This document shows positions 57,201 through 64,000 of a DNA stretch of 64,000 nucleotides, piece by piece. Each line of letters opens with the position of its first letter. Position 1 is the stretch's first letter. Origin of the DNA: Saccharothrix tamanrassetensis (GTDB lineage Bacteria > Actinomycetota > Actinomycetes > Mycobacteriales > Pseudonocardiaceae); the NCBI RefSeq assembly GCF_014203665.1, contig NZ_JACHJN010000007.1, positions 374,059 through 438,058 on the forward strand, given 5' to 3'. The position numbers and the translations under genes were made by a program. Below the pieces are notes generated by a model that searched no databases, had not been told where the DNA came from, and saw only the letters and a program-made list of their open reading frames with translations.

Positions 57201-59583
57201 ACTCGCCGCCGTCGGCCAGGAGCGCGGCCACGCAGGCGCCGAAGCGGACCGGTTGCCGCAGGTGCGTCGCCCAGTACGCCGGGTCGGTCGCCTGCTCGTC
57301 GGTGATCGGCAGCCCGGTGACGTTGGACAGGAACCGCAGTCGCGGTGCCCGGCGCGGCACCGCCGCGACGGCCGCGGCGAACTCCTCCAGGATGGGGTCC
57401 ATCATCGGCGAGTGGAACGCGTGCGAGGTGCGCAGCACCCGACACGTGACCTCTTGCTCCGCGTAGCTCTCGGCGAGAGCGGCCACCGCGTCGGTCGGGC
57501 CGGAGACGACGCACGCACCGGGCGCGTTCACGGTCGCGATGGCGCAGCCGGTGCCCGCCAACCGGTCGGCGACCTCGGACTCGTCCAGCGACACGGAGAG
57601 CATGGATCCCTCCGGCACCGACTGCATCAGCCTGCCGCGCACGGCCACCAGCCGCAGCGCGTCCGCCGGCTCGAAGACACCCGCGAGCGTGGCCGCCACG
57701 TACTCGCCGATGGAGTGGCCGATCATCGCCGCCGGTTCGACGCCCCAGTGGCGCCACAACGCGGCGAGGGCGTACTCCAGCACGAACAGCGCGGGCTGCG
57801 TGTACCGCGTCTGCCCCAGCGCGTCGTCGTTCCCGGCGGTGAACATCAGTGTGCGGATGTCCAGTCCCAGCTCCGGTTCCAGGATGGCGGCGCACTCGTC
57901 CACCACCGCGCGGAACACCGGTTCGGCCTCGTACAGTTCCGCGCCCATGCCCGCGTACTGGCCGCCCTGCCCGGTGAACAGGAACGCCACGCGCGGCGCG
58001 GGGCCCGCGACGTGTCCGGTGACGGGCTTGCGCAGCGCCTTCACGGCGGCCTGCGGGTCGGAGGCCACGACGACGGCGCGGTGCGCCCGAGCGGTGCGCC
58101 CCACGCGAAGCGTGTAGGCGATGTCGGCCAGGTCGCGGTCGGGGTCGTCCTCCAGGTGCGCGGCCAACCGTCCCACGGCGGCGGACAGCGCGGCTTCGGT
58201 GTGCGCGGACACCTGGAGCAGGTGCGCCGGGCTCGCGACCCGCCCCTCCTCGGACGCCTCCGGTGCAGGGGCCTCCTCCAGGATCAGGTGCGCGTTGGTG
58301 CCGCCGATGCCGAACGAACTCACCGCGGCACGCCTCGGCGTCCCGTCGGACTCCCACTTGGACAAGGTGGTGGCGATGTGGAACGGGCTGTTCTCCAGGT
58401 CGATGGCCGGGTTGACCGACTCGAAGTTGATGGTCGACGGGATCAGCCGGTGTTCCAGCGCGAGCACGGTCTTGATCAGGCCGATCACGCCCGCCGCCTG
58501 GCTGAGGTGGCCGAGGTTGGACTTCACCGAGCCGAGTGCGCACCACTGCCGGTCGTCGGTGCCTTGCGCGTACGCGGTGGACAGCGCGGCGACCTCGATC
58601 GGGTCGCCGAGAGCGGTGCCGGTGCCGTGCGCCTCCACGTACCCCACCGTGCGCGGGTCGATGTCCGCGACGGCCAGCGCCTGCGCGACGCACTCGACCT
58701 GGCCCTCCACGCTGGGCGCGGAGAACCCGACCTTGTCGGAGCCGTCGTTGTTGATCGCGTTGCCCAGCACCACGCCGCGCACGTGGTCGCCGTCGGCGAT
58801 CGCGTCGGACAGCCGCTTGAGCACGACCACGCCGACGCCGCTGCCCCACAGGGTGCCGTCGGCCCTGGCGTCGAACGGCCGGCAGTGCCCGTCGGGCGAG
58901 GTGTAGCCCTCCATGCCCTGGTAGCCCTTGCCGTGCGGCAGCTCGACGCACACGCCGCCGGCCAGCGCCATGTCGCACTCGCCGTTGCGCAGCGCCTCCA
59001 CCGCGAGGTGCGTGGCGACCAACGACGTCGAGCAGGCGGTGTGCACGGTGAGGCTCGGCCCGCGCAGGTTCAGCTTGTAGGACACCAGGGTCGCGACGTA
59101 GTCGGGGAAGTTGGAACTGGAGATGCCCAGGTTCCCGGCGGCCTTCTGCCACAGCTCCGCGTTGCGGAACAGGTTCGTCCACTGGTAGTGGTCCGCGCCG
59201 GTGCCCGCGTAGACGCCGATCGCGCCGGGGTAGCGCACCGGGTCGTACCCCGCGTCCTCGAGCGCCGAGTGCGAGGTCTCCAGGAACAGCCGGTGCTGGG
59301 GGTTGGCCAGTTCCGCCTCGCGGGGCGTCATCCCGAACAGCTCGGCGTCGAAGTGCTCCAGCTCGTCGATCACCGGCGCGGCCGACACCCAGCTCGGGTC
59401 TGCCAGCTCCTCCTCCGTGACGCCCAGCGCGAGCTGCTCCTCCCTGGTGTAGAAGGTGATCGACTCGACCCCGTCCACCAGGTTGCGCCAGAACTGGTCG
59501 ACGTCGCCGGCTCCCGGCACGCGCGCCGCCATGCCGATGACCGCGATCGGCTCCACGCCTTCGGTGAACTCCTCGTGCGTCAT
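54298..59583 (-). CDS. PKS KS-AT-KR-DH-ACP
   Basis: About 1761 residues. The KS (1-430) has TACSTSLVATH, VEAHGTGT and KSNLGHLSQAAG. The AT (about 540-840) has GQGGQYAGMG, GHSIGEYVA and HAFHS, the malonyl-type pattern. The KR (about 1090-1290) has YLVTGGLGGIG and the Ser/Tyr pair in CSSVTGIVGGFGQVDYCAAN. A DH follows the KR (about 1370-1600), with EHRIAGVGVVPGTG giving the HxxxGxxxxP motif and HPSLLDVATS the Asp. The ACP (DDFFELGGNSLVA) is last. KR before DH is not the usual order. The module would add one malonyl unit to an aminoacyl chain and leave an alpha,beta-unsaturated unit. It overlaps the upstream NRPS by ATGA. Confidence 0.94.
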   Translation of the reverse strand: MTHEEFTEGVEPIAVIGMAARVPGAGDVDQFWRNLVDGVESITFYTREEQLALGVTEEELADPSWVSAAPVIDELEHFDAELFGMTPREAELANPQHRLFLETSHSALEDAGYDPVRYPGAIGVYAGTGADHYQWTNLFRNAELWQKAAGNLGISSSNFPDYVATLVSYKLNLRGPSLTVHTACSTSLVATHLAVEALRNGECDMALAGGVCVELPHGKGYQGMEGYTSPDGHCRPFDARADGTLWGSGVGVVVLKRLSDAIADGDHVRGVVLGNAINNDGSDKVGFSAPSVEGQVECVAQALAVADIDPRTVGYVEAHGTGTALGDPIEVAALSTAYAQGTDDRQWCALGSVKSNLGHLSQAAGVIGLIKTVLALEHRLIPSTINFESVNPAIDLENSPFHIATTLSKWESDGTPRRAAVSSFGIGGTNAHLILEEAPAPEASEEGRVASPAHLLQVSAHTEAALSAAVGRLAAHLEDDPDRDLADIAYTLRVGRTARAHRAVVVASDPQAAVKALRKPVTGHVAGPAPRVAFLFTGQGGQYAGMGAELYEAEPVFRAVVDECAAILEPELGLDIRTLMFTAGNDDALGQTRYTQPALFVLEYALAALWRHWGVEPAAMIGHSIGEYVAATLAGVFEPADALRLVAVRGRLMQSVPEGSMLSVSLDESEVADRLAGTGCAIATVNAPGACVVSGPTDAVAALAESYAEQEVTCRVLRTSHAFHSPMMDPILEEFAAAVAAVPRRAPRLRFLSNVTGLPITDEQATDPAYWATHLRQPVRFGACVAALLADGGEWALVECGPGRQLSGLARRQLPREAMAPLPSLPGPGERIRDVATLYAAVGRLWVAGVEPAEFGAPGRRVSLPTYPYQRKRHWVDPDPDGGVVVTAPRTGPLPLDDWFAVPTWRQLPPSPRPAPEPAQALVFVGGERGAALAGALRADGVSVTVAAPGDDVATDGVSWIVHAGALDAEPAGTDVDAAWRVQETGFFAVLRLVQALAGRHEDGDVRLDVLTTGAQDVLGPDLTRPEQATSIGLARVLPLELPWLSVRHVDVTDRTTSGQLAAELRSAGPSVALRSGRRWALDYEQVSLPANPDALREQGRYLVTGGLGGIGITLAEDLAERFRARLALVSRTGLPPRADWDTHLAVHGSTGRVGRAIEAVRRMERAGATVLVLAADVTDPVALRRVRDRVVAELGGLDGIVHAAGLAGGGMTEVKDHAVAERVLAPKLAGTLALRQAFGDLPLDFVALCSSVTGIVGGFGQVDYCAANAFLDAYARSDHGWPCRVLSLNWGGWQEVGMVVDGLAGAATPEVAEPVDHPLLGSRGESACWGVISPESQWLLDEHRIAGVGVVPGTGHLENARATVARCVPAPDDDAVVELTDVAFLEPLSVPDGSAAEYRVGLDGTEFTVTSLRDGVRREHVRGSGGWTRPSTVDALDLDAVKARCVRAADDGDNPFRTGGRTSMLTFGPRWAALGEVHVGDGEELALIEAPAGARADLDRWVLHPSLLDVATSFGSRGEGSYLPLSYGRVEVRAPLPARFYSHLRYTETSAEVLTADLTLVDETGTPLVVVGDFTLRRVDTDSVARNLAGPAQEQVPVAEPTAGRGIRPADGAEAFRRVLAADLGPQVVINTETVAELVARIGSTTTDTIAADEPAADPVAGTGAEPATELEAVLARIWGRTIGVDHVGVDDDFFELGGNSLVAVQLIAQIRKAVGVRLPMRSLFDAPTVAGLAVKVEQLRAAEPAEAPARTIPKLRRNA

Positions 59584-62500
59584 GTGTCGATCTCCTGTTC
59601 GGAGGTGCGGACGGCGGGCCTGCGTCGGGCCCGGCTCTTCCGGGCGGCGGCTCGTTGCGCCGCCCGGGCCAGCTGCGCGTTCTGCGCGGCGCCGTCCAGG
59701 TGCGCGGCCAGAGCGCGGATGTTGGGGTACCGGAACAGGTCCACCACCTTGATCTCCCGGTCGAACAGCTCCGCCAGCCGGGCCTGGACCGCCACCACGG
59801 CGAGCGAGTGCCCGCCGACGTCGAAGAAGTTGTCGGTCGGTCCCACCGCGTCGAGCCGCAGCACCTCGCGCCAGACCGCGCCGACGGCGATCTCGGTCGC
59901 GGTGCGCAGTTCCCCGCCGCTGTCCGCCACCGCCTTCGGCGTCCCCGCGACGTCCTCGAACCGGGGCTTGGTGGTGTCGGGGCAGTCGACCGCGACACCG
60001 GCCACCGGCTGCCCGGCGGCGGCGATCAGCTCACCGAGCAGCCGCAGGTAGTCGGCGAGCAGCGCCTCGATCCGGGCCAGGTCGTACAGGTCCGGGTTGA
60101 ACACCACGTCGAGCGCGAACCGCCCGTCCCGTTCGACCAGGTACACGGTCAGGTCGAACGGCGAACCCGGCATCGCGACCGGCACGGGTGCGGTCCGCAC
60201 GCCGGGCAGGGTGAGGCGGGGTTCGGCGAAGTTGAAGACGTTGAACAGCACCTGCACCAGTGCGGACCTGGCCGGGTCGCGCGGCACGCCGAGCTTGTCC
60301 ACGATCCGTTCCAGCGGCGCGGCCGGATGTGCCGTGACACCGAGGAACTCCTCCCGGCACGCGTGGACGGCGGCGGGGAAGTCGGCGCTGTCGTCGACTC
60401 GCAGCCGCACCGGCACGACGTCGACGAAGAACCCGACGAGGTCTTCGAAGCCCGCCTCGGCGCGGTCGGCGACCACCACGCCCACCACGTTGTCCGGCCG
60501 GCCGGTCAGCCGCCGCAGCACCTGGCCGAACGCGGCGAGCAGCACCAGTGACGGTGTCGCGCCTTGTGTCGCGGCGAGCCCGCGGACCGCGTCGTCCAGC
60601 GCCGGCGGGAACGTCGTCGTGGCGCTGCGGCCCGAGTAGGTCTGCAACGGCGGGCGCGGGCGGTCGCGCGGGAGGTCGAGGACCGTGGGTGCGCCCGCCA
60701 GGTGGTCGACCCACCAGGCGAGGTCGGCGTCGCCGTCGCGCTCGTCGCGGTCCGCCCGCCACACCGCGTAGTCGGCGTACCGCACGGACAGCGGTGGCAG
60801 CGCCGAACCCGCGTGGGCGGCTCCGGAGTGGACGGTTCCGGAGTGCGCAGGTTCGGAACGCGCGGGTTCGGAGTGGACGGTTCCGGAGTGGACGGAACCC
60901 GAGTAGGCGGCGGCCAGGTCGCGGTAGAGGACCGACTGCGACCAGCCGTCCGCGACGGCGTGGTGCAGCACGATGCCGAGCACGTGGTCGTCCGGGCCCA
61001 GCCGGTACAGCGTCACCCGCCACACCGGGCCGGTGGCCAGGTCGATCGGGGTCGCCGCCTCGGCCGCGAGCCGGGTGGGCAGTTCGTCGTCGGTCACCAC
61101 GACCACCGGCAACGGGATGTCCGCCGGTGGTCCGCACACCGCGGCGGGCACGCCCGCCGAGGCCTCGATCCGCCAGCGCAGCACGTCGTGCCGCTCCGCG
61201 ACCGCCCGCAACGCGCCGCGCAGCGCGACGACGTCCAACGGACCGCGCAGCCGTTCGGCGAACGCGATGTTGTAGGCGGCGCTGTCCGGCGCGAGCTGGT
61301 CGAGGAACCACATCCGCCGTTGCGACGGCGACAGCGTCGGCGGGTTGCCGGTGGACGGCGCCGCCGTGTCGGGCAGCTTCGCGACCTGCTCGACCCGTTC
61401 GGCGATGCCCGAGAACGTGCGGCGCTCGAACACGTCGCCGACGCCGAGGTCCTTGCCCAGCTCCGCGCGGACGGCGGCGACGAACCGCATCACCGCGATC
61501 GAATGCCCGCCCGACGCGAAGAAGTCCTGGTCGTCGTTCGGCACGACGCCGAGGACGCGCAGCCAGATCGCCGCGAGCGGATCGGCGGGCACGGCCGGGT
61601 CCGGGGTCGCGGCCAAGGCGGCCACCGCCCGCTCGCGGAGCAGGGCGCGGTCCACCTTGCCCGTCGCCGGGCCGACCGGCAGCTCGTCGAAGAGGAAGAC
61701 CCGGCTCGGCACCATCGCGGCGGTGAGCCGTTGCGCGCAGTGGTCCCGGAGCTCCTGCTGCGACGGCGGTTCCGCTCCGTCCACGAAGGCCACCAGCTCC
61801 AGGCCGGACGGCCCCGGCACGGCCTCCACCGCGACCGTCCCGACCGCGGGGTGGTCCCGCAGCACCGCTTCCACCTCGGCGAGTTCGATGCGCTGACCGC
61901 GGACCTTGACCTGGCGGTCGCGCCGGCCGAGGAAGTCCAGCCGGCCGTCCGGCCGCTCCCGCACCACGTCCCCGGTGCGGTAGAGCCGGGCGCCGGGCGC
62001 GCCGGAGAACGGGTCGGGCACGAACCGGTCGGCGGTCAGGCCCGGCCGGCCGAGGTAGCCCCGGGCCACGCCGACGCCACCGATCAGCAGCTCACCCGCC
62101 GTCCCCGGCGGCACCGGCTCCAGCCGCTCGTCCACGACGTGCAGCCGGTGGCCGGGCAGCGGCGCGCCAAGCGGCAGCGGCTCGGTCCACCGCCCGGTCA
62201 GCAGGTTGGCGAGCACCACCACCGTGGTCTCGGTCGGGCCGTAGATGTGCCAGAACCGCCTGCCCGGCCCGGACCACCGCTCGACCAGCCCGGGTTCGAC
62301 CACGTCACCGCCGACGGCGACGGTGCGCAGGTCGGGCAGGTCCGGGTCGAGCAGTCGCAGCACCACGGGGGTGAGCACCATCCAGGTGACGCGGTGCTCG
62401 CGCAGGAACCGTTGCAGCCTCGCCGGGTCCGCGCGGTCCTCGAACCCGGCCAGCTGCACGGACCCGCCGACCATCAGCGGGGCGAACACGTCGAAGGTGA

Positions 62501-63086
62501 ACGCGTCGAACGCGTACGAGGACAAGCCCGACATTCGGGTGCCGGCGTCGACACCGGCGTACCTCGCGGAGCCGGTCGCGAACGCGACCACGTTGCGGTG
62601 CGTGGTCAACACGCCCTTCGGCTTGCCGGTCGAGCCGGACGTGTAGATCACGTGGGCGACATCGTCCGGTCCCGCCGGGTTCTCCGGCGTCGCGGCGGAC
62701 ACCGCCTCCGGCACCGGAACCAGCGGGTACGCGGTCAGCGGGCGCTCGGAGCCGTCGACCACCAACGCCCCGATGCCCGCGTCCGCGGCGATGTCGGCCA
62801 GCCTCCGGCGGGGCAGGGCCGGTTCCAGCGGCACGTAGCCGGCGCCGGACATCAGCACCCCGAGCACCGCGACGACCAGCGACGGCCGCCGGTCCACGCA
62901 CACGCCGACCAGCGCGCCGCGACCGACGCCCACGTCGTGCAGCGCGGCGGCGAGCGTGCCCGCACGACCGACCAGCTCCCGGTAGGTCAACGACTCGTCC
63001 CACTGCCGCACCGCCTCCGCGTCGGGGGTGCGGCGGGCCTGGGCCAGGATGAGGTCGGGGACGGTGGCGTCCGGGTGGGCGGTCAT
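59580..63086 (-). CDS. NRPS A-T-C-T, second module without A domain
   Basis: About 1168 residues. The A domain (1-480) has A3 IYTSGSTGKPKGVL, A5 WHIYGPTETTVV, A7 LYRTGDVVR and A8 KVRGQRIELAEV. Pocket residues D-A-F-V-A-G-I-V-V suggest a hydrophobic residue but match no code known to me. T1 (QDFFASGGHSIAV, near 525), a C domain (585-1020; VLHHAVADGWS intact) and T2 (DNFFDVGGHSLAV, near 1095) follow. T2 has no A domain of its own and must be loaded in trans. The protein ends in an Arg/Ala-rich docking-like tail. With no N-terminal C domain it probably starts the assembly line, feeding the KS of the next protein. Its start overlaps the LanB-like gene by 4 nt. Confidence 0.93.
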   Translation of the reverse strand: MTAHPDATVPDLILAQARRTPDAEAVRQWDESLTYRELVGRAGTLAAALHDVGVGRGALVGVCVDRRPSLVVAVLGVLMSGAGYVPLEPALPRRRLADIAADAGIGALVVDGSERPLTAYPLVPVPEAVSAATPENPAGPDDVAHVIYTSGSTGKPKGVLTTHRNVVAFATGSARYAGVDAGTRMSGLSSYAFDAFTFDVFAPLMVGGSVQLAGFEDRADPARLQRFLREHRVTWMVLTPVVLRLLDPDLPDLRTVAVGGDVVEPGLVERWSGPGRRFWHIYGPTETTVVVLANLLTGRWTEPLPLGAPLPGHRLHVVDERLEPVPPGTAGELLIGGVGVARGYLGRPGLTADRFVPDPFSGAPGARLYRTGDVVRERPDGRLDFLGRRDRQVKVRGQRIELAEVEAVLRDHPAVGTVAVEAVPGPSGLELVAFVDGAEPPSQQELRDHCAQRLTAAMVPSRVFLFDELPVGPATGKVDRALLRERAVAALAATPDPAVPADPLAAIWLRVLGVVPNDDQDFFASGGHSIAVMRFVAAVRAELGKDLGVGDVFERRTFSGIAERVEQVAKLPDTAAPSTGNPPTLSPSQRRMWFLDQLAPDSAAYNIAFAERLRGPLDVVALRGALRAVAERHDVLRWRIEASAGVPAAVCGPPADIPLPVVVVTDDELPTRLAAEAATPIDLATGPVWRVTLYRLGPDDHVLGIVLHHAVADGWSQSVLYRDLAAAYSGSVHSGTVHSEPARSEPAHSGTVHSGAAHAGSALPPLSVRYADYAVWRADRDERDGDADLAWWVDHLAGAPTVLDLPRDRPRPPLQTYSGRSATTTFPPALDDAVRGLAATQGATPSLVLLAAFGQVLRRLTGRPDNVVGVVVADRAEAGFEDLVGFFVDVVPVRLRVDDSADFPAAVHACREEFLGVTAHPAAPLERIVDKLGVPRDPARSALVQVLFNVFNFAEPRLTLPGVRTAPVPVAMPGSPFDLTVYLVERDGRFALDVVFNPDLYDLARIEALLADYLRLLGELIAAAGQPVAGVAVDCPDTTKPRFEDVAGTPKAVADSGGELRTATEIAVGAVWREVLRLDAVGPTDNFFDVGGHSLAVVAVQARLAELFDREIKVVDLFRYPNIRALAAHLDGAAQNAQLARAAQRAAARKSRARRRPAVRTSEQEIDT
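60819..60908 (-). repeat. six 15-bp in-frame repeats inside the C domain
   Basis: Six 15-bp units (consensus GGTTCCGGAGTGGAC on the plus strand) encode HSGTV/HSEPA-type pentapeptides. They sit between the HHxxxDG part and the LSVRYADYAVW part of the C domain, a variable loop. Period and copy number equal those of the array at 51239, but the sequence differs. Confidence 0.9.
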
Positions 63087-64000
63087 CGGGCGGCCTCCGG
63101 GTCGACGATCTGCAACCGCAGTTCACTGGAGTACCGGCGGCCCTGCGCGTCGACCAGCCAGTGCCCGCCGACGTCCGGCAGCACCTCGGAGATCGTCACC
63201 GCCGCCGCCCGGTCGACCCGCGCGGAGCCGCTCACCATGCCGCACAGCGAAGCGGCGTGCAGCGGGCTGGTCAGGTCCACGAAGACCGGTTTGATCTCGG
63301 TGCCCAGCTTGACGAAGATCCGGTCCGGGAGACCGAGCGCGCGCCGCCAGCGGCGGACCGCCAGGTACTTGGCGCGCTCGCCGGCGACGTCCGCGAGACC
63401 GGTCTCCGCGACGGTGGTGCGCCAGGTCTCCCTCGCCACGACCAGCTTGTCGACCGTGATGCGAGGTGTGTGCGGCCGGCCGTGGACGAGCTTGAACCCG
63501 TCCACGGCGTGGATCGCGAGCAGGGCCGAGAACATCTCCAGCAACGGCCGGCCGCGGCCGTCCGGCGCGTGGGCGACCAGGTCCGGCGTCACCACGACGG
63601 ACGTGGCGGGCAGCAGCCGGTCCGGGTCGGCGCCCGGCGCGGGGACGACCCCGAGTTGGCGGTCGGTCGGGCCGTCCAGCGTGTGGGCGACGCGACCGGA
63701 GTAGCGCGGCCAGTCGGTCGAGTAGAGCGGGCGGATCCGGTGCTCGCCGAGGTCGGCGGCCATCGCGCGGCGCAGCGCGTCGCGGTCCGGGTGCCAGCGG
63801 GTGAACACGGCGCAGTCGAACGTCGGCCACGCGGTGTGCAGTTCGCCCAGCACCGCCAGGTAGTCGCCGCGGTTGACCGCGTCCACGTCCGGCGCGCAGA
63901 TCTGGAGGTCCGGGCTGTGCAACCGGCCCGCCGACCAACCGGGGCGGTCGGCCGGGAACGCCGCCGCGGCGGCCGAGGCGAGTTCGGCGGACGTGAAGTG
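63083..64000 (-). CDS. LanB-like (lantibiotic dehydratase N-domain-type) protein, partial at right edge
   Basis: The minus frame is open from 64000 to the stop at 63083 (about 305 codons visible; the start lies outside). SAGRLHSPDLQICAPDVDAV, NRGDYLAVLGELHTAWPT and FTRWHPDRDALRRA, then VRRWRRALGLPDRIFVKLGT and EIKPVFVDLTSPLHAASL resemble the later part of the LanB glutamylation domain (GRxHSPDL, GDYxLVLGELH, RWRRxxGLP...KPxYVDLxSP). LanB proteins and their PEARL relatives use aminoacyl-tRNA to modify peptides. A separate elimination domain does not follow here, so it is not a complete dehydratase. Its stop overlaps the NRPS start, so it belongs to the operon. Confidence 0.7.
   Translation of the reverse strand, partial: HFTSAELASAAAAAFPADRPGWSAGRLHSPDLQICAPDVDAVNRGDYLAVLGELHTAWPTFDCAVFTRWHPDRDALRRAMAADLGEHRIRPLYSTDWPRYSGRVAHTLDGPTDRQLGVVPAPGADPDRLLPATSVVVTPDLVAHAPDGRGRPLLEMFSALLAIHAVDGFKLVHGRPHTPRITVDKLVVARETWRTTVAETGLADVAGERAKYLAVRRWRRALGLPDRIFVKLGTEIKPVFVDLTSPLHAASLCGMVSGSARVDRAAAVTISEVLPDVGGHWLVDAQGRRYSSELRLQIVDPEAAR

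Noticed and set aside
49110..60051. Very long plus-strand open frames (about 1750 and 1840 codons) opposite the minus operon
   Set aside because: Low-complexity Arg/Val/Gly translations and no motifs; the minus strand carries complete NRPS/PKS domains.
60564..63704. Plus-strand open frame of about 1046 codons
   Set aside because: Shadow of the A-T-C-T NRPS and LanB-like genes.

Overview
The window reads as chromosomal DNA of a filamentous, very high-GC actinomycete, probably Pseudonocardiaceae or a relative (inference). The grounds are strong G/C third-position bias, many leaderless starts, a PopR-type regulator beside paired clpP genes, a proteasome beta-subunit remnant, an nSTAND/WD40 regulator and a large NRPS/PKS cluster. 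No rRNA, tRNA, CRISPR array, phage block or intact insertion sequence was seen.

Left part (1-19.5 kb): a collection of short, mostly independent transcription units. They are an nSTAND-WD40 protein running off the left edge, a secreted sialidase-like/CBM protein, an MBL hydrolase divergent from a LysR regulator that share a perfect LysR box, two SAM methyltransferases (the second at 22.2-23.1 kb), a Tat-exported phosphoesterase, a GT1 glycosyltransferase, small secreted and membrane proteins, two DUF1963-like proteins, a beta-propeller protein, an HTH regulator divergent from a TIM-barrel protein, an EACC1-like conflict-system component and a GyrI-like protein. Strong intrinsic terminators separate several units.

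Middle part (19.5-36.4 kb): partly eroded DNA. It holds a DUF6301/TY-Chap pair with a damaged front, a RidA protein, decayed small ORFs behind a methyltransferase, an ECF sigma-factor scrap, a secreted HExxH protein and an AadA-like nucleotidyltransferase with an odd C-terminal extension. These are followed by intact systems: a BMP lipoprotein, PopR with a clpP pair in which one ClpP has lost its catalytic serine, an ABC-F resistance protein behind a 7-codon leader peptide, an MFS transporter and a secreted carboxylesterase. A frameshifted C-terminal half of a proteasome beta gene abuts a secreted Ntn-hydrolase at the border of the cluster.

Right part (36.4-64 kb and beyond): a hybrid NRPS/PKS cluster in two convergent operons. 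The plus operon encodes A-T, an AT-less KS-ACP, and C-A(NMT)-T followed by two condensation-fold domains that both lack the catalytic histidine. The minus operon, read from the right edge, encodes a LanB-like protein (partial), A-T-C-T, KS-AT-KR-DH-ACP, MbtH, C-A(Asp-like)-T-C, an MFS exporter and a SyrP-like dioxygenase. The C-terminal C domain of the Asp protein and the C-less A-T protein of the other operon would together make one split module. This suggests the order [A-T-C-T]-[KS-AT-KR-DH-ACP]-[C-A-T-C]-[A-T]-[KS-ACP]-[C-A.NMT-T-E*-C*]. No thioesterase is in the window. Five cluster genes carry in-frame tandem repeats with a 15-bp (5-codon) period in linkers.
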